64,000 nucleotides of DNA from Thunnus maccoyii (taxonomy: Eukaryota > Chordata > Actinopteri > Scombriformes > Scombridae): assembly GCF_910596095.1 (NCBI RefSeq), contig NC_056550.1:12088501-12152500 (forward strand). The letters are read 5' to 3'. Shown in pieces: positions 42,564 through 55,096 of this stretch (position 1 is the first letter of the stretch; each line of letters opens with the position of its first letter). The notes below the pieces were generated by a model, which ran no database searches, was not told where the DNA came from, and saw nothing but the letters and a program-made list of their open reading frames with translations. Both the position numbers and the translations under genes were made by a program.

Positions 42564-45500
42564 CCGTGACAGCTGAGGAGCCCCCAGCACAAGCCAGCCA
42601 ACCTAAAGCATCCCATCAGTCTAAGGCAGCCAGCCCTGTAAAAGCAAACACACCATGTCAACCACCACCAAGAAAGCGAATAGCACAGCTCATAGGAAAG
42701 CGTTGTATGGTGTCCTGTGCTATCAGCAAAGTTCCTCTTCAAATGTTGCTCGATTCAGGGGCTCAAGTGACTATGGTAGAGAGAACGTGGATGGAAAAAG
42801 CACTCCCCAACATCCAGATCCAGCCACTCGAAACCCTCCTTCTTGACCAGCCCTTGGACATTGCTGCAGCTAATGGCACAGATGTTCCCTTCGACGGATG
42901 GGCAGATGTGGAACTCCAGGTCTGTAGTGAGAACCATGGATGTGTCACCATCCAAGTGCCACTATTAGTCAGCCAAGACAGTCTTAATTGTCCCCTTTTA
43001 GGTAGCAATGTCATAGGTGAGATCATTAAAGCAAACCAAGAACAGAGAGGTGAAGCTGATATTTCTGCTTTATTAAAAGAGGCTTTAAGTATCAGTGACA
43101 GTGCAGTGGAAGCGCTAGTTTCTGCTCTCCAGATTTTGACCCCTGATGAAACCACCTTTGAGAGTAGTGTGAGAACAGGCAAGAGAGGTGTAACTATTCC
43201 TGCAGGGCAGATTTGTGAGGTGAAGTGCAGAGTCAGGGAATGGCCAAGGGGTGGGACAATGCTTTTTCAACCTGATCTAGCGAGTACCTGTCCTGAGGGA
43301 TTAGAGCTGTTTCCAGCTTTAGTAGATGTTCCAAGTGGGTCTTCTAAAGTTGTTAAAATCCCCATTCAAAACCCAACAAAACATGATATCTATCTCACAA
43401 AGAGAACAGTGTTAGGCACATTGGAGGAAGTTACTGAGGTGAGACCAGTTAATTTGTCCACAGGTAACTCTGAGCCAGTTTTCCCTCCCACTGTAAACAC
43501 ATGTTCAGTTCAGCCAAACACAGATAGGCAAAAACAGCCAAATGGTAGACACAAGACAGCAGACATGACAAAACAGAGATGGCACCCACCTGTTGATGTG
43601 TCCCACCTGGAAGAGAGTGAGCAAAAGATAGTCAGAGATATGTTGTACGCAGAGTCAGATGTTTTTGCCAAGGACGATTCTGACATTGGTTGCATCCCAA
43701 GCCTGAAACTGAAAATCCACCTAAAGAATGAAACACCAGTCCAGACATCATACAACTCAGTTCCCAAGCCCTTGTACAAAGAGGTTAAGGAATATGTCCA
43801 GAACCTGCTCGACCACGGCTGGATCAGGAAGTCTGCCTCTCCCTACTCGTCACCAGTGGTCTGCGTTAGAAAAAAGGACAAGAGCTTACGTTTGTGTGTT
43901 GACTTTCGGGGCTTGAACCTCAAAACCATCCCCGATCGCCACCCTCTTCCACGCATCCAAGATTTGCTGGACAACCTTGGGGGCTACTCGTGGTTCTCGA
44001 TACTCGACCAGGGCAGTGCTTACCACCAGGGCTTCATCGACGAGAGCTCTAGACACCTGACAGCCTTTAGTACGCCCTGGGGTCTGTACGAGTGGATCCG
44101 CCTCCCATTTGGCCTTACCAATGCCCCAGCCGCTTTTCAAAGGTGCATGGAGGGAGTCCTTGATGGTTTAAGGGACGAGTGCTGCTCTCCATACTTGGAT
44201 GACGTGCTCTGCTTTTCCAAGACCTTTCATGACCACGTTGACGACCTGAGGAAGGTGCTCCACCGGCTGCGGGAGCATGGTGTTAAACTACGTCCAAAAA
44301 AATGTGAACTATTCAAAAGGCAGGTCAGGTATGTAGGGCGTCTAGTGACCAGTGAAGGTGTCCAGATAGACCCTAAAGATCTTGAAGCAGTCTACCATCT
44401 GAAGGATAGGGAGCCAAAGAATGTTGGTGAGGTCAGAGCTCTCCTTGGGTTTTTAGGCTATTATAGAACCTTCATACAGGACTTTTCAAGGATAGCCAGG
44501 CCCCTGTTTAAGCTCATAGAAAGTCCAAGTGAGTTTAGGCAGGGAGTCACCTCAGCTAGAACAAGAAAGACTAAGCCCAGCAATGGCCAGCTCCCATCCA
44601 AGGCACCTGTCCAGTGGACACCAGAACACAGTGCAGTGGTGTCGCGCCTTGTTGAAATGCTAACCAGTCCACCCATCTTGGCCTACCCAGATTTTGAGTC
44701 GCCCTTTGTCCTTCACACTGACGCATCAAATGAGGGTCTGCGTGCAGTGCTCTATCAGCAGCAGGGAAACAAACTCCGTGTCATTGCTTTTGGCTCCAGA
44801 TCACTCACGCCTGCCGAGAAGAATTATCATCTCCATTCTGGCAAGCTGGAGTTCCTTGCACTGAAGTGGGCGATCTGCGACAAATTTAGAGATTACCTCT
44901 ATTATGCACCCACCTTCACTGTGTACACGGATAATAATCCCCTCACTTATGTTCTGAGCACAGCCAAGTTGAATGCAGTCGGGCATCGCTGGGTGGGCGA
45001 GCTAGCCAATTTCCATTTCACCATCAAATATCGGCCAGGAAAGTCAAACACAGACGCTGACACCCTCTCACGATATCCAGTCCAACTCCATGAACACCTG
45101 AAAGAGTACACTGAAATAATGCCCCCAGATGTTATTTCTGCCATCTGGCAGGGGGACAGAGCAATGAGAGACAGTGATGTGCCATGGGTGGCTGCGTTGC
45201 AGATGCGCCCTGGTGCCGATGAAACCCCTCATGAAGGCATTCCAGTTATCACCCCAGAAAGTGTAAGGGCAGCTCAAAGGGGAGATGTTCCTATCTGTGA
45301 GGTGATAAACCTAAAAAAAAGAGGGTGGAATCCTAATGACAAAGACAAGAGGCAAATGGGACGAGAGACACGCAGACTAATACACGAATGGAACAGACTC
45401 ATGCTTGACAAGGGAATATTGTACAGGCAGGCAGGACAAAGGAAACAGTTGGTACTCCCCAGTAAGCTTAAGTCGACTGTGCTGAAACACCTGCATGATG

Positions 45501-47170
45501 ATATGGGGCATGTCGGCGCAGACAAAGTCATTCATTTAGCGAGAGAAAGATTTTATTGGCCCTTCATGCAACGCGAAATTGAAGACTACGTCATTCGCCA
45601 GTGTCAGTGTCTTAAGCAGAAGCAGCCTTGTATCCCAGAGAGAGCACCAATGGGCTCAATAACAACAAGTGCCCCTTTCGAGCTCATCTCTGTTGACTAC
45701 CTCCATCTTGAACCGAGTAAAGGTGGCTATGAGTACATTTTAGTCCTAGTAGACCACTTTACTCGTTTTGCACAAGCATACCCAACCAAAAACAAGTCAG
45801 GCAGAACAGCAGCCGAAAAGATCTTCTCAGACTTTATTCCACGCTTTGGGTACCCTGAAAAGCTACATCATGACCAGGGCCGTGAGTTTGAGAACAGCCT
45901 TTTCCAGAGACTCCAACAACTGTCCGGAATTGCCCACTCTCGAACCACCCCCTATCACCCACAGGGGAATCCCGTCGAGCGTCTGAACAGAACCCTCCTA
46001 CAGATGCTGCGTACTTTGCACGAGGAAAAGAAAACTGAGTGGAAGGACCATCTACCCCACATAGTCCATGCGTACAACTGTACGAGGCATGAGAGTACAG
46101 GCTACTCGCCATTCTTTCTCCTGTATGGCAGAGCACCACGTTTGCCTGTTGATTTGCTTTTCGACTTGAAATCTGAACAAACACCGCAGACCAGACAAGA
46201 GTATGCACAGAAATGGGCTTCTCGCATGCAGGAGGCATACAAAATTGCCTCTGATAACAGTGAAAAAAGCTCAGCTAAGGGGAAGAAACAGTACGACCAG
46301 CGTGTTAAAGGCATTGTGCTGCAGCCTGGAGATCGGGTGCTTGTCAGAAATCTGTCAGAGAGGGGTGGTCCAGGCAAACTTCGCTCATACTGGGAAAAGA
46401 GGATTCATCGTGTTGTTGAAAAGCTTGGAGATGGACCTGTGTACAGAGTTCAGCCAGAAACTGGAGACCGAACTCTCCGTGTCCTGCATCGAAACCTTCT
46501 GCTACTTGTTAATGATTTGCCCTTGGACCCAGACCAACAGACTCAGTGCACACCCAGAAAAAGACAAAAACGAGGAGAGACACACACAAATAACAGAGAA
46601 ACAGTAGAACAAGAGTCAGAACATTCTGAGGAAGAGGAGGAATACACATACTGCCTAAGGACTATACCTGTGTATGAGAGGAGGAGAGTCAGACACCCAA
46701 TGCCTCAGTCTGAACCACACAGTCAACTCAGTGCTGTAGCTCCTGAGTTCCGGCCAGTTGAAAAAGTAACGGAGACAGTTCAGAACCAGCAGCGACATGA
46801 ACCTGACCCTGTTGCAGTCCCAGATTCAGTGTCCCCACCAACACCGGCTGCTGCCCGACCGACACTGGCTGAGGAACTACAGGAGGAACATGCAACGGAT
46901 GAGACTGGGGAGGAGGCAGGTTCAGAGGAGCATCAGGACTACAGTGAACATGTCCCCGAGCCCTCAGGAGAGGAAGTGCCACCTGTGAGGAGGTCAACTC
47001 GAGCAATGAAGCCTCGAGAAATGCTCACATATGACCACCTTGGGCAGCCTTCATATCAGCCCTGGAGAGCAGGAGCAAACCTGATGTTTGCTTGCGTCCC
47101 CTATCCCATGTCGTTTTATCCAGCTGTTCCTGAACCTTGCTACTACCCTACCTCAGTATGGACATGTTAG
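42473..47170 (+). CDS. pol: pol gene of the gypsy element (PR-RT-RNaseH-IN)
   Basis: Domains in order: aspartic protease ([10 protein letters not shown] near residue 95), reverse transcriptase ([13 protein letters not shown], then catalytic YLDD near residue 574), RNase H ([16 protein letters not shown]), then integrase with an HHCC zinc-binding region near residue 1006 and the D, D, E motifs ([27 protein letters not shown]). A long Glu/Pro-rich tail follows. The RT-RNaseH-IN order is diagnostic of Ty3/gypsy. Confidence 0.9.
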   Translation: MWPSWTPCHWLSPKETIGKRNEVTGEGQPVTVTAEEPPAQASQPKASHQSKAASPVKANTPCQPPPRKRIAQLIGKRCMVSCAISKVPLQMLLDSGAQVTMVERTWMEKALPNIQIQPLETLLLDQPLDIAAANGTDVPFDGWADVELQVCSENHGCVTIQVPLLVSQDSLNCPLLGSNVIGEIIKANQEQRGEADISALLKEALSISDSAVEALVSALQILTPDETTFESSVRTGKRGVTIPAGQICEVKCRVREWPRGGTMLFQPDLASTCPEGLELFPALVDVPSGSSKVVKIPIQNPTKHDIYLTKRTVLGTLEEVTEVRPVNLSTGNSEPVFPPTVNTCSVQPNTDRQKQPNGRHKTADMTKQRWHPPVDVSHLEESEQKIVRDMLYAESDVFAKDDSDIGCIPSLKLKIHLKNETPVQTSYNSVPKPLYKEVKEYVQNLLDHGWIRKSASPYSSPVVCVRKKDKSLRLCVDFRGLNLKTIPDRHPLPRIQDLLDNLGGYSWFSILDQGSAYHQGFIDESSRHLTAFSTPWGLYEWIRLPFGLTNAPAAFQRCMEGVLDGLRDECCSPYLDDVLCFSKTFHDHVDDLRKVLHRLREHGVKLRPKKCELFKRQVRYVGRLVTSEGVQIDPKDLEAVYHLKDREPKNVGEVRALLGFLGYYRTFIQDFSRIARPLFKLIESPSEFRQGVTSARTRKTKPSNGQLPSKAPVQWTPEHSAVVSRLVEMLTSPPILAYPDFESPFVLHTDASNEGLRAVLYQQQGNKLRVIAFGSRSLTPAEKNYHLHSGKLEFLALKWAICDKFRDYLYYAPTFTVYTDNNPLTYVLSTAKLNAVGHRWVGELANFHFTIKYRPGKSNTDADTLSRYPVQLHEHLKEYTEIMPPDVISAIWQGDRAMRDSDVPWVAALQMRPGADETPHEGIPVITPESVRAAQRGDVPICEVINLKKRGWNPNDKDKRQMGRETRRLIHEWNRLMLDKGILYRQAGQRKQLVLPSKLKSTVLKHLHDDMGHVGADKVIHLARERFYWPFMQREIEDYVIRQCQCLKQKQPCIPERAPMGSITTSAPFELISVDYLHLEPSKGGYEYILVLVDHFTRFAQAYPTKNKSGRTAAEKIFSDFIPRFGYPEKLHHDQGREFENSLFQRLQQLSGIAHSRTTPYHPQGNPVERLNRTLLQMLRTLHEEKKTEWKDHLPHIVHAYNCTRHESTGYSPFFLLYGRAPRLPVDLLFDLKSEQTPQTRQEYAQKWASRMQEAYKIASDNSEKSSAKGKKQYDQRVKGIVLQPGDRVLVRNLSERGGPGKLRSYWEKRIHRVVEKLGDGPVYRVQPETGDRTLRVLHRNLLLLVNDLPLDPDQQTQCTPRKRQKRGETHTNNRETVEQESEHSEEEEEYTYCLRTIPVYERRRVRHPMPQSEPHSQLSAVAPEFRPVEKVTETVQNQQRHEPDPVAVPDSVSPPTPAAARPTLAEELQEEHATDETGEEAGSEEHQDYSEHVPEPSGEEVPPVRRSTRAMKPREMLTYDHLGQPSYQPWRAGANLMFACVPYPMSFYPAVPEPCYYPTSVWTC

Positions 47171-47316
47171 ACTTGTGAAAATGTACTCCCTGACTTAAAC
47201 ATACATTCACCTGTACAAATACAGCAGACTGTATACTGACTATTAGACTTTCTAAACTCTTGACAACTACACCTAACTTGTGTTAGTTTGGTTCTAGATG
47301 TCCGGAGACATCTCTT

Positions 47317-47330
47317 AAAGCAGGGGAGAG
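47317..47330 (+). other. Polypurine tract of the gypsy element
   Basis: AAAGCAGGGGAGAG immediately before the 3' LTR, the usual primer for plus-strand synthesis. Confidence 0.8.
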
Positions 47331-48554
47331 TGTAATGGGTTGGAAATGCCACATGTTAAGTTTTGTATGTAAACAGACACCCCCTAATTTTTTGTTAATT
47401 ATTTGAACTAATCTAACTCTGTTTATACAGTTTTGACATCAGGTCAATACTCAAAGATGTCAGTAGGCAGCGCTCTAATGCCACTGTGGATACCTGAAGG
47501 AGGTCACTTGTATCTGCTCTGCTCATGCGCAGCTCAATATTAAATGAGCATCGGCTAGAGCAAGACGCTAACTTTGGCTCTCTCCCTTATTAATCCACAG
47601 GTATGTTAAAACTTGCTTTTCTATGATTAGCTTTGTTTACTAGCTAATGTAAATGCATTGGAAATCGTTCTGTGAAGTTGTGACATGGTTTAGAGATGTA
47701 TTTAGAGCGTATTTTTGTTGCTGTATGTTTCGTGGGCGCCGACATTGATAATAGTTACCTCCGTGAATTTCGGTTTTCTACTATTTTGTCAGTGAAAGTT
47801 ACAGACCTTTGCATGTGGTAACATATGAAAATGTGTTTAAAAGATTGTTTTAGAGTATAAGCCAGTCAGTCGCGAGTTAATGGTAAATAGAGATGCTATA
47901 TTCAAACCAGTTTCACTTCCGGTCGCTCGTTAACAAGGCAGAGTCGCGCCATTTTGTTAAGAGGTTAAGTGCAAGTGCAAAGGAGTGTTACGCTAATGTT
48001 GCAGAAAGGTTTTGTGTACGTCATATCAGTGTAGGATGAGTGTAACTGTGGTGTATGTGTTAAAATAGGAGTGATTGTAGTAATGTCAGTAAAGTAAATG
48101 TGTGTTTTGGGTAATATAATTTTTGTGCTATATATTATATTTTATACATATATTACATTATATTGTAGTTAAGCCTATTCTTATTTATTTAGAAATGTAA
48201 GTCATATTTTGAATTTGTGTGAAGTTATTTTTCTTTGACAAAATGTTTTATATTGTTTATTGTGAATTTGGTTTCAACATTTATTTTATTTCTGTAACAT
48301 GTTTTGTGTGAATGTGAAATATGAACCTCGTAGCTGTAGATTTCAGGAAACTGACGTAACTGAGAAATATGTACAGTTTTATACTGTTGTGTCAATATTA
48401 AATGAGCATCGGCTAGAGCAAGACGCTAACTTTGGCTCTCTCCCTTATTAATCCACAGTCCACAGACCATGTTTTTATCGGCTACACAGTGCACCCTTGC
48501 CTGTGTAACCTTTGCTGCCGGTCCAGATTTCCCCTAGGTCTGGCGCCGGTAACA
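47331..48554 (+). repeat. 3' LTR of the gypsy element
   Basis: 1,224 bp, the same length as the 5' LTR and identical by eye apart from one base in the second copy of the internal 67-bp repeat. Confidence 0.92.
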
Positions 48555-48558
48555 TAAG

Positions 48559-49420
48559 TAAAACTCTATTTAAATATATTTTCTTTTAATTTAGAATAGC
48601 TTTAACCTCCAATGTGTTTAATATAATATTAAGACTACAGTACAACAAGGCTATTGAATTTTAGAACAGCAATCTAGTGAATTCTTAATTTAAAACATAT
48701 CTAATAAGAATTCAAATACAAAATTTACTAAGCTTGTCTTTTTAGCCATGCAGCTGGATATGTCTTAAATTACCATTTGCTTTTTTACCAAATGGCATAT
48801 GTAGGCCAATCATGAATCTGATATAGGAGGAATTATCTCTGGGAAAAGAAAATCTTACTTAACTTACATAGCTTAGAGAAAGCTAACACACTATGCCTAT
48901 GATCACTTTTATTGCAATGTTAATGAATATGTTTTTCATTATACATGATGGATGACAGCCCTTTAAATTAATATTAATTTAGTTACAACAATCCTAATCC
49001 ACTATGTTGTTTGTAATGATACTAGAATTTGCTCAGTTGGCACAATTGTGTGTGTCATAACAATACATCTGCATACAAAATAATTTACAATTAAAGCAGA
49101 AAAACATTACTTGAGAGAGTAGACTTGTTTTCCTTAAATGCAGGGATATTGTGTCGAGACTAAGTTTGTCATGAAATTACCATTAATAATGAACTATTGA
49201 ACAATAAATTTCTAGTAAGTTGTTGGGTTTTGAATCAATATTAGTCTGGAACCACAGTGTTAACAAGCTTGTGTGTAACAACAAATTACACTCAAGAGGA
49301 CTCAGTATAGATTACAGTGAAAAAAACAAGCAGATTATAAAGTTTCATCAAGGCTCATACAACAGACTCTTCTATTAGGCTCCAGTTAGACCAACATTAA
49401 TGCTTCATGTGTTTGATTCT
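48559..49420. other. Intergenic after the gypsy element; no gene seen
   Basis: The first 170 bases continue the flank interrupted by the element (match to 6.57-6.73 kb). The rest, about 48.73-49.38 kb, is AT-rich and unique in the window. Confidence 0.5.
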
Positions 49421-49509
49421 ATGCAAATTCAGTGATCCTCCTTGTTTCTCAGCTATAAAAACTTCAGACTGTCAGTGGAGATCACAACACATCAGTTTAA
49501 CCATAAACC

Positions 49510-49942
49510 ATGTTCTCTGTAGCTCTGCTGCTGCTGTTGGCAGCTGGATCCTGTGAGTCTCTCTGGATTTGTCATAGTCAGCAGTTCTTCTTTTGTAGTG
49601 TAACTTGATCATCTGTAACAAAACATTTTCCTCTTTTAACAGGTGTGAAGTGTGAACAGTTGACACAGCCAGCCTTAGTGACTGTGCAGCCAGGTAAAGG
49701 TCTGACCATCACCTGTCAGGTCTCTTATTCTGTCAGTAGCCATCACACACATTGGATCAGACAGCCTGCAGGGAAAGAACTGGAGTGGATTGGAGGTGCA
49801 CATGTTGGATACACCACAGACTACAAAGATTCACTAAAGAACAAGTTCAGTATCGACTTAGACTCTTCCAGCAACAGAGTGACTCTGAACGGACAGAATG
49901 TGCAGCCTGAAGACACTGCTGTGTATTACTGTGCCAGAGACC
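49510..49942 (+). CDS. IGHV: V28, E-family IGHV segment, open
   Basis: The leader exon is 49510-49552 and the V exon 49643-49942. It reads VKCEQLTQPALVTVQPGKG, CQVSYSVSSHHTH, WIRQPAGKELEWIG, a longer CDR2 than V22 and V38 (GAHVGYTT), IDLDSSSNRVTLNGQNVQ and [11 protein letters not shown]. The promoter is the best of its family: perfect octamer ATGCAAAT 49421-49428 and TATAAAA 49454-49460. It lies outside the duplicated C-B-N-E-A blocks. Confidence 0.87.
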
Positions 49943-49981
49943 CACAATAACACAAACCATCAGCAGACCTGAGCAAAAACC
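49943..49981 (+). other. RSS of V28, CACAATA heptamer
   Basis: CACAATA, 23-bp spacer, GCAAAAACC (8 of 9). Confidence 0.85.
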
Positions 49982-50621
49982 CCTCAGTGCCTGAACACTT
50001 GTAACATGAAGCCACCAGAGGAGGAGCCCTCAGACCACTAATGATTTCAACACCAGTTCACTGTTTCAAAAATGAAAGAATAAACAGAAAGAAACCATAT
50101 AAAAAACTGGTATGAAAGCTTAAAACATATTGTTCATTTATTTTTAACAATAATTGATTTCATGTTTAAATTATTATTATATCACAGTGTGTATTCCCAT
50201 AGTGAAAAAAAATCAAAAATAAACTTTTATATTTATGAAAAAGACATGCAAGAGGTAACATTACCACATGCATCTTCCCAAAATTATCTCCTGTCTGACT
50301 GATAATGTCAACACTTAAAAGAGTGAGGAGTAAAGGAATTCAGGTGACAAATTGGCCTCATCCATGACCTCATCATTATAAATAAATACATTACACTTTT
50401 ATCTAAATCACAATGACTTTTGTAAATACATTTAATTATCACTCATCAGCCAACTTAATATTGATGAAAAAAATGCTTCTCTTACAATCCAATCCAGTTG
50501 CATCACCTCAATCTGCAAACTGTGTAAAAAAAAAACTTGAAGCCTTCACCTTCAGTCTGCTTTATTACAATACAATTAAAATTACCAGAATTAGGAAAGA
50601 AGTTCAGCTTCAATATCAACC
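49982..50621. other. Intergenic, V28 to leader relic
   Basis: Unique AT-rich sequence, then from about 50.51 kb a match to 6.75 kb where the second large duplication begins. No gene. Confidence 0.5.
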
Positions 50622-50659
50622 AAGTTCTCTGTAGTTCTGATACTGCTGCTGGCAGCTGT
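50622..50659 (+). pseudogene. Leader-exon relic of a C/E-type IGHV, second copy
   Basis: AAGTTCTCTGTAGTTCTG plus the following CTGCTGCTGGCAGCTG, identical to the relic at 6856. The initiator was therefore already lost when the block was duplicated. Confidence 0.6.
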
Positions 50660-51199
50660 TTGTTTTTCCTCCAGTACAAACCTGCTCACTGCTTGAGATC
50701 TTCATGTTGGTTCCTACTAGTGGTTCCAAAATCTCACCTTGTCATAAGAGTGACTGAGCCTTTGCTCTACTCACCCCTCAGCTGCCTGATCTCAACCAGC
50801 GAGTTTCACATCTTCCCCAAACTGTCATTTATTGTATGTTTTTAATACATCTCATTTCATCTCTTAGATATTTCTAATGTTATCCAATTATGTAACTTTA
50901 TGTTACTCTATTATTAAGAAATTACCATTTAAAAATATATATATTCAATTTTTAGATTTCCAATCAGTCATTGATTTCAGGTTATGTGCATGTACAGTAT
51001 GAAAATTGCATTGTAGACATTCTTTAAGATGGTAAACAGCATATCATATCTCCTGATGTCATTTTTTGTCAAAGTTGAGATTTTGAGTAATGATATTACA
51101 AGCAGAAACTATTTCAGGTGTTTGTTTTTTTGTTGATGATGGGGTGGATGACAGGATTGCTACTTTTAATGATCTTCTGGGCAGGTGAAAAAGAAACAG

Positions 51200-51500
51200 A
51201 TGTCCCATCTCCCTGCTTGAAATCGAGAGACCTGGACCTGCAGCTCTGAACACAGTCCCAGAGCGACGAGCAGCACTAGGGCGATGAGACGGGTCAGTAT
51301 CTGACGCATCTGATGCACTGTTCAGTTTCCCCCACAGTACAGGCAATAGTCCAATGATCGCACATTGCTTATCATTCTGCTGTCTGTTGATATTCCCGTC
51401 ACTCCCTATCCATCAGCATCCCACTGCTCTCACGTTGCAGGCCTCCAAGCTTTCTGTTTTTTCTTCCTGGTGGAGGACTCCGGTTGCGAGCAATGAGTGC
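51200..51500. other. Second copy of the less AT-rich block
   Basis: Close copy of 7440-7735, with few differences by eye. Unidentified. Confidence 0.45.
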
Positions 51501-51947
51501 AATATTCAAGCATTACAATAATGTACTTTCATCTGTAATAAAGTGTTTTGTTTTGTTTTTTCATGCAAGTGACAAACATAGAGAGATAGATTTGTCAGAC
51601 ATGGATGAAAATGGTGGATATATTTGAAATAAGAAAAGAAAAGTGATGCTTCAATTCAGCTGATTTGTTGAACGTTTTGTAACTCACAAATATTGAAGCT
51701 AAGAAACTCACTTTATCTTTTTTTCTAGTTGTTGGATGTGATATTGTATCCCACATTGATGGGCAGTCAGTGAAAAAATGAACAGAACTATACAATCAAA
51801 TTAAACTATAGCAGACTGCCAGTGAATGAACGACTCCCTCCCCATGATACTCTGATGCAAATCTTCAGTGTGTGCAGTGTACTTCTGTCCTGCTGACTGG
51901 TCTTGTTGTTCTTGTGGAGCATCAGAGGTCACATCTCCAGCCTCAGG

Positions 51948-52313
51948 ATGATGAACACACTCACTCTTCTGCTGGTTGCTCTCTCTCTCTGTCCTGTGAG
52001 TTATCCTGCCTCTTGTTGTTTTATCTTTTATCAGACAACATCAATTGATGGTCAGTCAGTGATACCAGAAAACTTCCCAGATGACTGTTTGTCTCACTTT
52101 CTTCTGTGGTTCATCTCTCCTTTCATCTCATCAGGTTGTACAGGTCAGAATATGGAGTCCATTCCTTCCAGTTCAGTGGTGAAAAAGCCTGGAGAGACTC
52201 TCAGTCTCTCCTGCAGCCTATCAGCAGAGATGATAGCAACAGCATGGTTCATCTGAGACTGTCTAACTTAAAGCCAGAAGACTCTGCTGTGTATTACTGT
52301 GCAAAAGAAAACA
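51948..52313 (+). pseudogene. IGHV: V31, D-family IGHV pseudogene
   Basis: The leader 51948-51995 has two extra bases (one more CT in the CT run), which shifts the frame across the splice. The V exon 52135-52313 jumps from FR1 Cys (LSLSC) into FR3 (ISRDDSNS), losing CDR1 to CDR2. The end ([12 protein letters not shown]) and the RSS match V07. A perfect octamer ATGCAAAT remains at 51855-51862. Confidence 0.88.
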
Positions 52314-52352
52314 CACACTGGTTTAAGTAAGCTGGGGCCCTTTACAAAAACA
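52314..52352 (+). other. RSS of V31
   Basis: CACACTG, 23-bp spacer, ACAAAAACA (8 of 9). Confidence 0.75.
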
Positions 52353-52812
52353 TCCAACTTTTTGTTTTTACAAACACCTGCAGGGGGCAACAGGAGATCA
52401 GATATATAATGACATGAACACCAGTATGACAGTGCACCTTAGCACACACACACACACACATAAAGACAATGTGATTGTAATAACCAATGATCTGTTTACA
52501 TTTCTGTAGATGCTGAGGGTCAAACACTGACTGAGTCTGAATCAGTGGTTAAAAGGCCTGGAGAATCTCATAGACTGACCTGCACATATTCAGGGTTTAA
52601 TGCTCATTACTGGAATGCTTGGATCAAACAGGCTGCTGGAAAATGACTGGAGTGGGTTGCTACTATCAGTGATACCAGTAGCTACATCTACTACTCTCAG
52701 TCAGTTAAAGATCTGTGCACCATCTCCAGAGACAATAACAGAAAGCAGGTGTATCTGCAGATGAACAGTCTGAAGACTGATGATTCTGCTGTTTATTATT
52801 GTGCTCGACACT

Positions 52813-52851
52813 CACAGTGAGTGAAGCTGAATTAGCAGCTGTACAAAATCT
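52813..52851 (+). other. RSS of V30
   Basis: CACAGTG, 23-bp spacer, ACAAAATCT. Confidence 0.82.
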
Positions 52852-53885
52852 TACAGTACTCCTCCTTACTGGGCTGATAGACTCCACCTGTCTCATATGA
52901 TTAATGTTGTTGCTTTGATGGAAAATAGAAACCTCTCTCGCTCTCTCAGCAGTTATGAGAAGGGAAGAGCAGCAAAATGTGGTCATCAGTTTAGAGTTCA
53001 GACTCTTACAAAGACAAACAACAATAACTGACAAACAATCCAAAAGGCGCACACACTGATATTAATATTATAGAAATAATATAGAAATATTATAGAAATA
53101 ATATGTAATTTGACTGGTCTAAATTCACACAAACACACCTACTGGTGCTGGATTTCTTTAAAAAAAAAATCCCCATTTTCCCATTTTTAAAATAGTCTAA
53201 AGCTGAAAAACACGCTGTATATCACTGATTGATTTTAAAATCTTTCCTCTTTACCTTTTTGACTCAGTATGTCTTGTAACTGATTGTAATCAATAAATAA
53301 CTGAAGAGTTTTTAGATAAAATTTCAAACCACTTTTCACAGCATTTATTTGCACTAAAAAGAACACAAAATGTCAAAACATCCTGTTTCATGAAGAACAT
53401 GGTAGTGCATGTACCGTCCGAGGGGCCACATGTTCTCCTAAATTCAGTAAGCATGTCAGAAATCCATCATTTAATGCAAATGGTTTTACAGTTAAATTTT
53501 GTAGAAAGGTCTCCTGGAGAAACCTCCACATACATGAACATTAACTTTGCTCTGTTACATTTTAAATATGATGAAAATGATTTTATCATATCACCATTAA
53601 ACACCTGGGTAACTTTATTGATCACAACCAGAAGAAGCTATTCAATTGCAGACTCTACTTACACTAATATTGATGGGCCAGCATTTGAATGCTGATTTTG
53701 TAAAATCCATTTCACAAATTATACTGACACATGATGGAGGAAAAGGTATCAACTCCACAGACTCCTGTATAGTCAAAGTTGTTGAGCTTTACCAAACAAT
53801 AACTGGAATCAAAGTTTAATGTCTTCTACCTCTACTTGCCTGACTGCAGAGAGGATGACAGAGAACAGTGGACACACAGTTTAAC
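52852..53885. other. Intergenic V30-V32; no gene recognised
   Basis: A-type 3' flank, then unique AT-rich sequence with short ATAGAAATATT repeats near 53.06-53.1 kb. An open frame of 101 codons (53390-53695) matches no family I know and has no promoter context. The usual A promoter octamer before V32 is missing. Confidence 0.4.
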
Positions 53886-54273
53886 ATGATGGACTATAGG
53901 ACAGGACTGCTACTTTTAACTATCTACTGGGCAGGTGAAGATTTTCATTGATCTTGATCTGACATATTTTCATTTGTATCAACTCAAAGCATGTTAGGCT
54001 ATTCTTTTTTGTCTTAACAGGTGCCTGGAGCCCACAGATTGACCTGTACAACCTCTGGATTCTCACTCAGCAGCATCTGGATGTGCTGGATCAGACAGGC
54101 TGGAAAGATACCGGAGAGGGTTGCAACTATCAGTAGTAGTGGTGGTAGTAGCAAATACTATTCAGTTCAAGGTCAGTTCACCATTTCCAGAGACGACATT
54201 AGACAGCAGCTGTATCTGCAGATGAACAGTCTGAAGACTGAAGATTATGCTGTTTATTACTTTGCTTGAGATC
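53886..54273 (+). pseudogene. IGHV: V32, A-family IGHV pseudogene, many lesions
   Basis: The leader exon 53886-53934 is open. The V exon from 54021 has lost about 60 bases of FR1 (GTG joins CCTGGAGCCCACAG), which also breaks the frame across the splice. Later changes include Cys for a CDR1 residue (IWMCWIRQ), short FR2 and SQ losses, Cys104 to Phe (YYFA) and TGA in place of the Arg codon. No octamer upstream. Confidence 0.88.
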
Positions 54274-54308
54274 CACAGTGACTGGAGTTGGGCAACTGTA
54301 CAAAATCC
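54274..54308 (+). other. RSS of V32, 19-bp spacer
   Basis: CACAGTG, 19-bp spacer (four bases lost), ACAAAATCC. Outside the usual 12/23 lengths. Confidence 0.75.
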
Positions 54309-54364
54309 TGCAGCATTCATCCTTACTGGGCTGATAGACCACAACTATATCAATTGTTTTGAGT

Positions 54365-54403
54365 ATCAGCGACTGGAGTTGGTTGAGTAGTTGTACAAAA
54401 TCT
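54365..54403 (+). other. Orphan RSS relic downstream of V32
   Basis: A second A-type spacer and nonamer (ACTGGAGTTGGTTGAGTAG, then ACAAAATCT at 54395-54403) with the heptamer position reading ATCAGCG. No V exon is attached. Confidence 0.55.
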
Positions 54404-55016
54404 ATTCATTTCTACTAAGCTGATGGATCCTGATAATGAAGTACATGTTTATGGTTTTATTTTTTGTTTTGTTTTTTAATGAATCAATGAACCAATCCCT
54501 GCATTACATTCATAAAAGCTGATCCAGAGGAAAAACAATAAATAAACTTTAAAAAACAGCAATAAAGTAGAATTTAAAATGTCACAGTGATCATGTCCTC
54601 ATAAAAAGCCACAGACAATAATCTAATTGTTAAAATTGTTGTCCATGTATGAATAAACATCTACAGTACAAAAGATCCATTTTCATTGTTGATGTTAAGT
54701 GTCAAGAAAAACTAATCCTCCAGTAAGAGACACATTCTGGGATGTTTGAGCAAAAAATTATGTCATATGATTGATCTCTCAGCAGTAATGTGTGGTAGAA
54801 TTCAGTGGATGAACGGCTTCTACTATGAAGTTTGTTCTCTTTGTTTTACAAATGTGTCAGCACTGCATTTGTCTTAAAGAAGGCACTCAAAGGACTGGAA
54901 TATTATGTCTGTTACTTGTTAAAATCGATTGTGTTATTGACATTTTACACAAATCAAATCCTCCTGTACATTCACCAACAATAAGTGAGATGTCCTCCCT
55001 GTGTGAGGAGGAGTCA
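54404..55016. other. Intergenic V32-V33
   Basis: From 54.48 kb it matches 22.57-23.11 kb. No gene. Confidence 0.5.
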
Positions 55017-55096
55017 ATGCAAAACTCGTTTTTACCACTACTTATACTGTATGATGGCAGAGAGGATGACAGAGAACAGTGGACACACAGTTTAAC

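Larger units (their letters stand above)
39568..48554 (+). mobile_element. Ty3/gypsy LTR retrotransposon, full-length, looks whole
   Basis: A 9-kb element with two LTRs of equal length (39568-40791 and 47331-48554), each beginning TGTAATGG and ending GTAACA. TAAG flanks both sides (39564-39567, 48555-48558) as a 4-bp target duplication. The uninterrupted site survives in the paralogue near 6.56 kb. Internal order is primer site, gag, pol with integrase last, polypurine tract. There is no envelope gene. The integrase-last order places it in Ty3/gypsy (Metaviridae). The LTRs differ at one base that I can see, so insertion is recent relative to the V duplications. Confidence 0.93.
51139..52812 (+). 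pseudogene. IGHV: V30, A'-family IGHV pseudogene enclosing V31
   Basis: The leader 51139-51184 (MGWMTGLLLLMIFWA) and the V exon 52510-52812 have D-family V31 between them, as in V06/V07. The V exon keeps full FR3 and Cys104 (YYCARHS), unlike V06, but has the same TGA in GKGLEW (52644-52646). FR3 starts KDLCTISRD, with a Cys where A genes have Arg-Phe. The stop therefore predates the block duplication and the FR3 deletion in V06 came later. Confidence 0.68.

Noticed and set aside
42280-43182. Several reverse open frames within the gypsy element
   Set aside because: Shadows of gag and pol.
53390-53695. Forward open frame of 101 codons
   Set aside because: No recognisable domain, no promoter or splice context, AT-rich composition, and no second copy to test for conservation.
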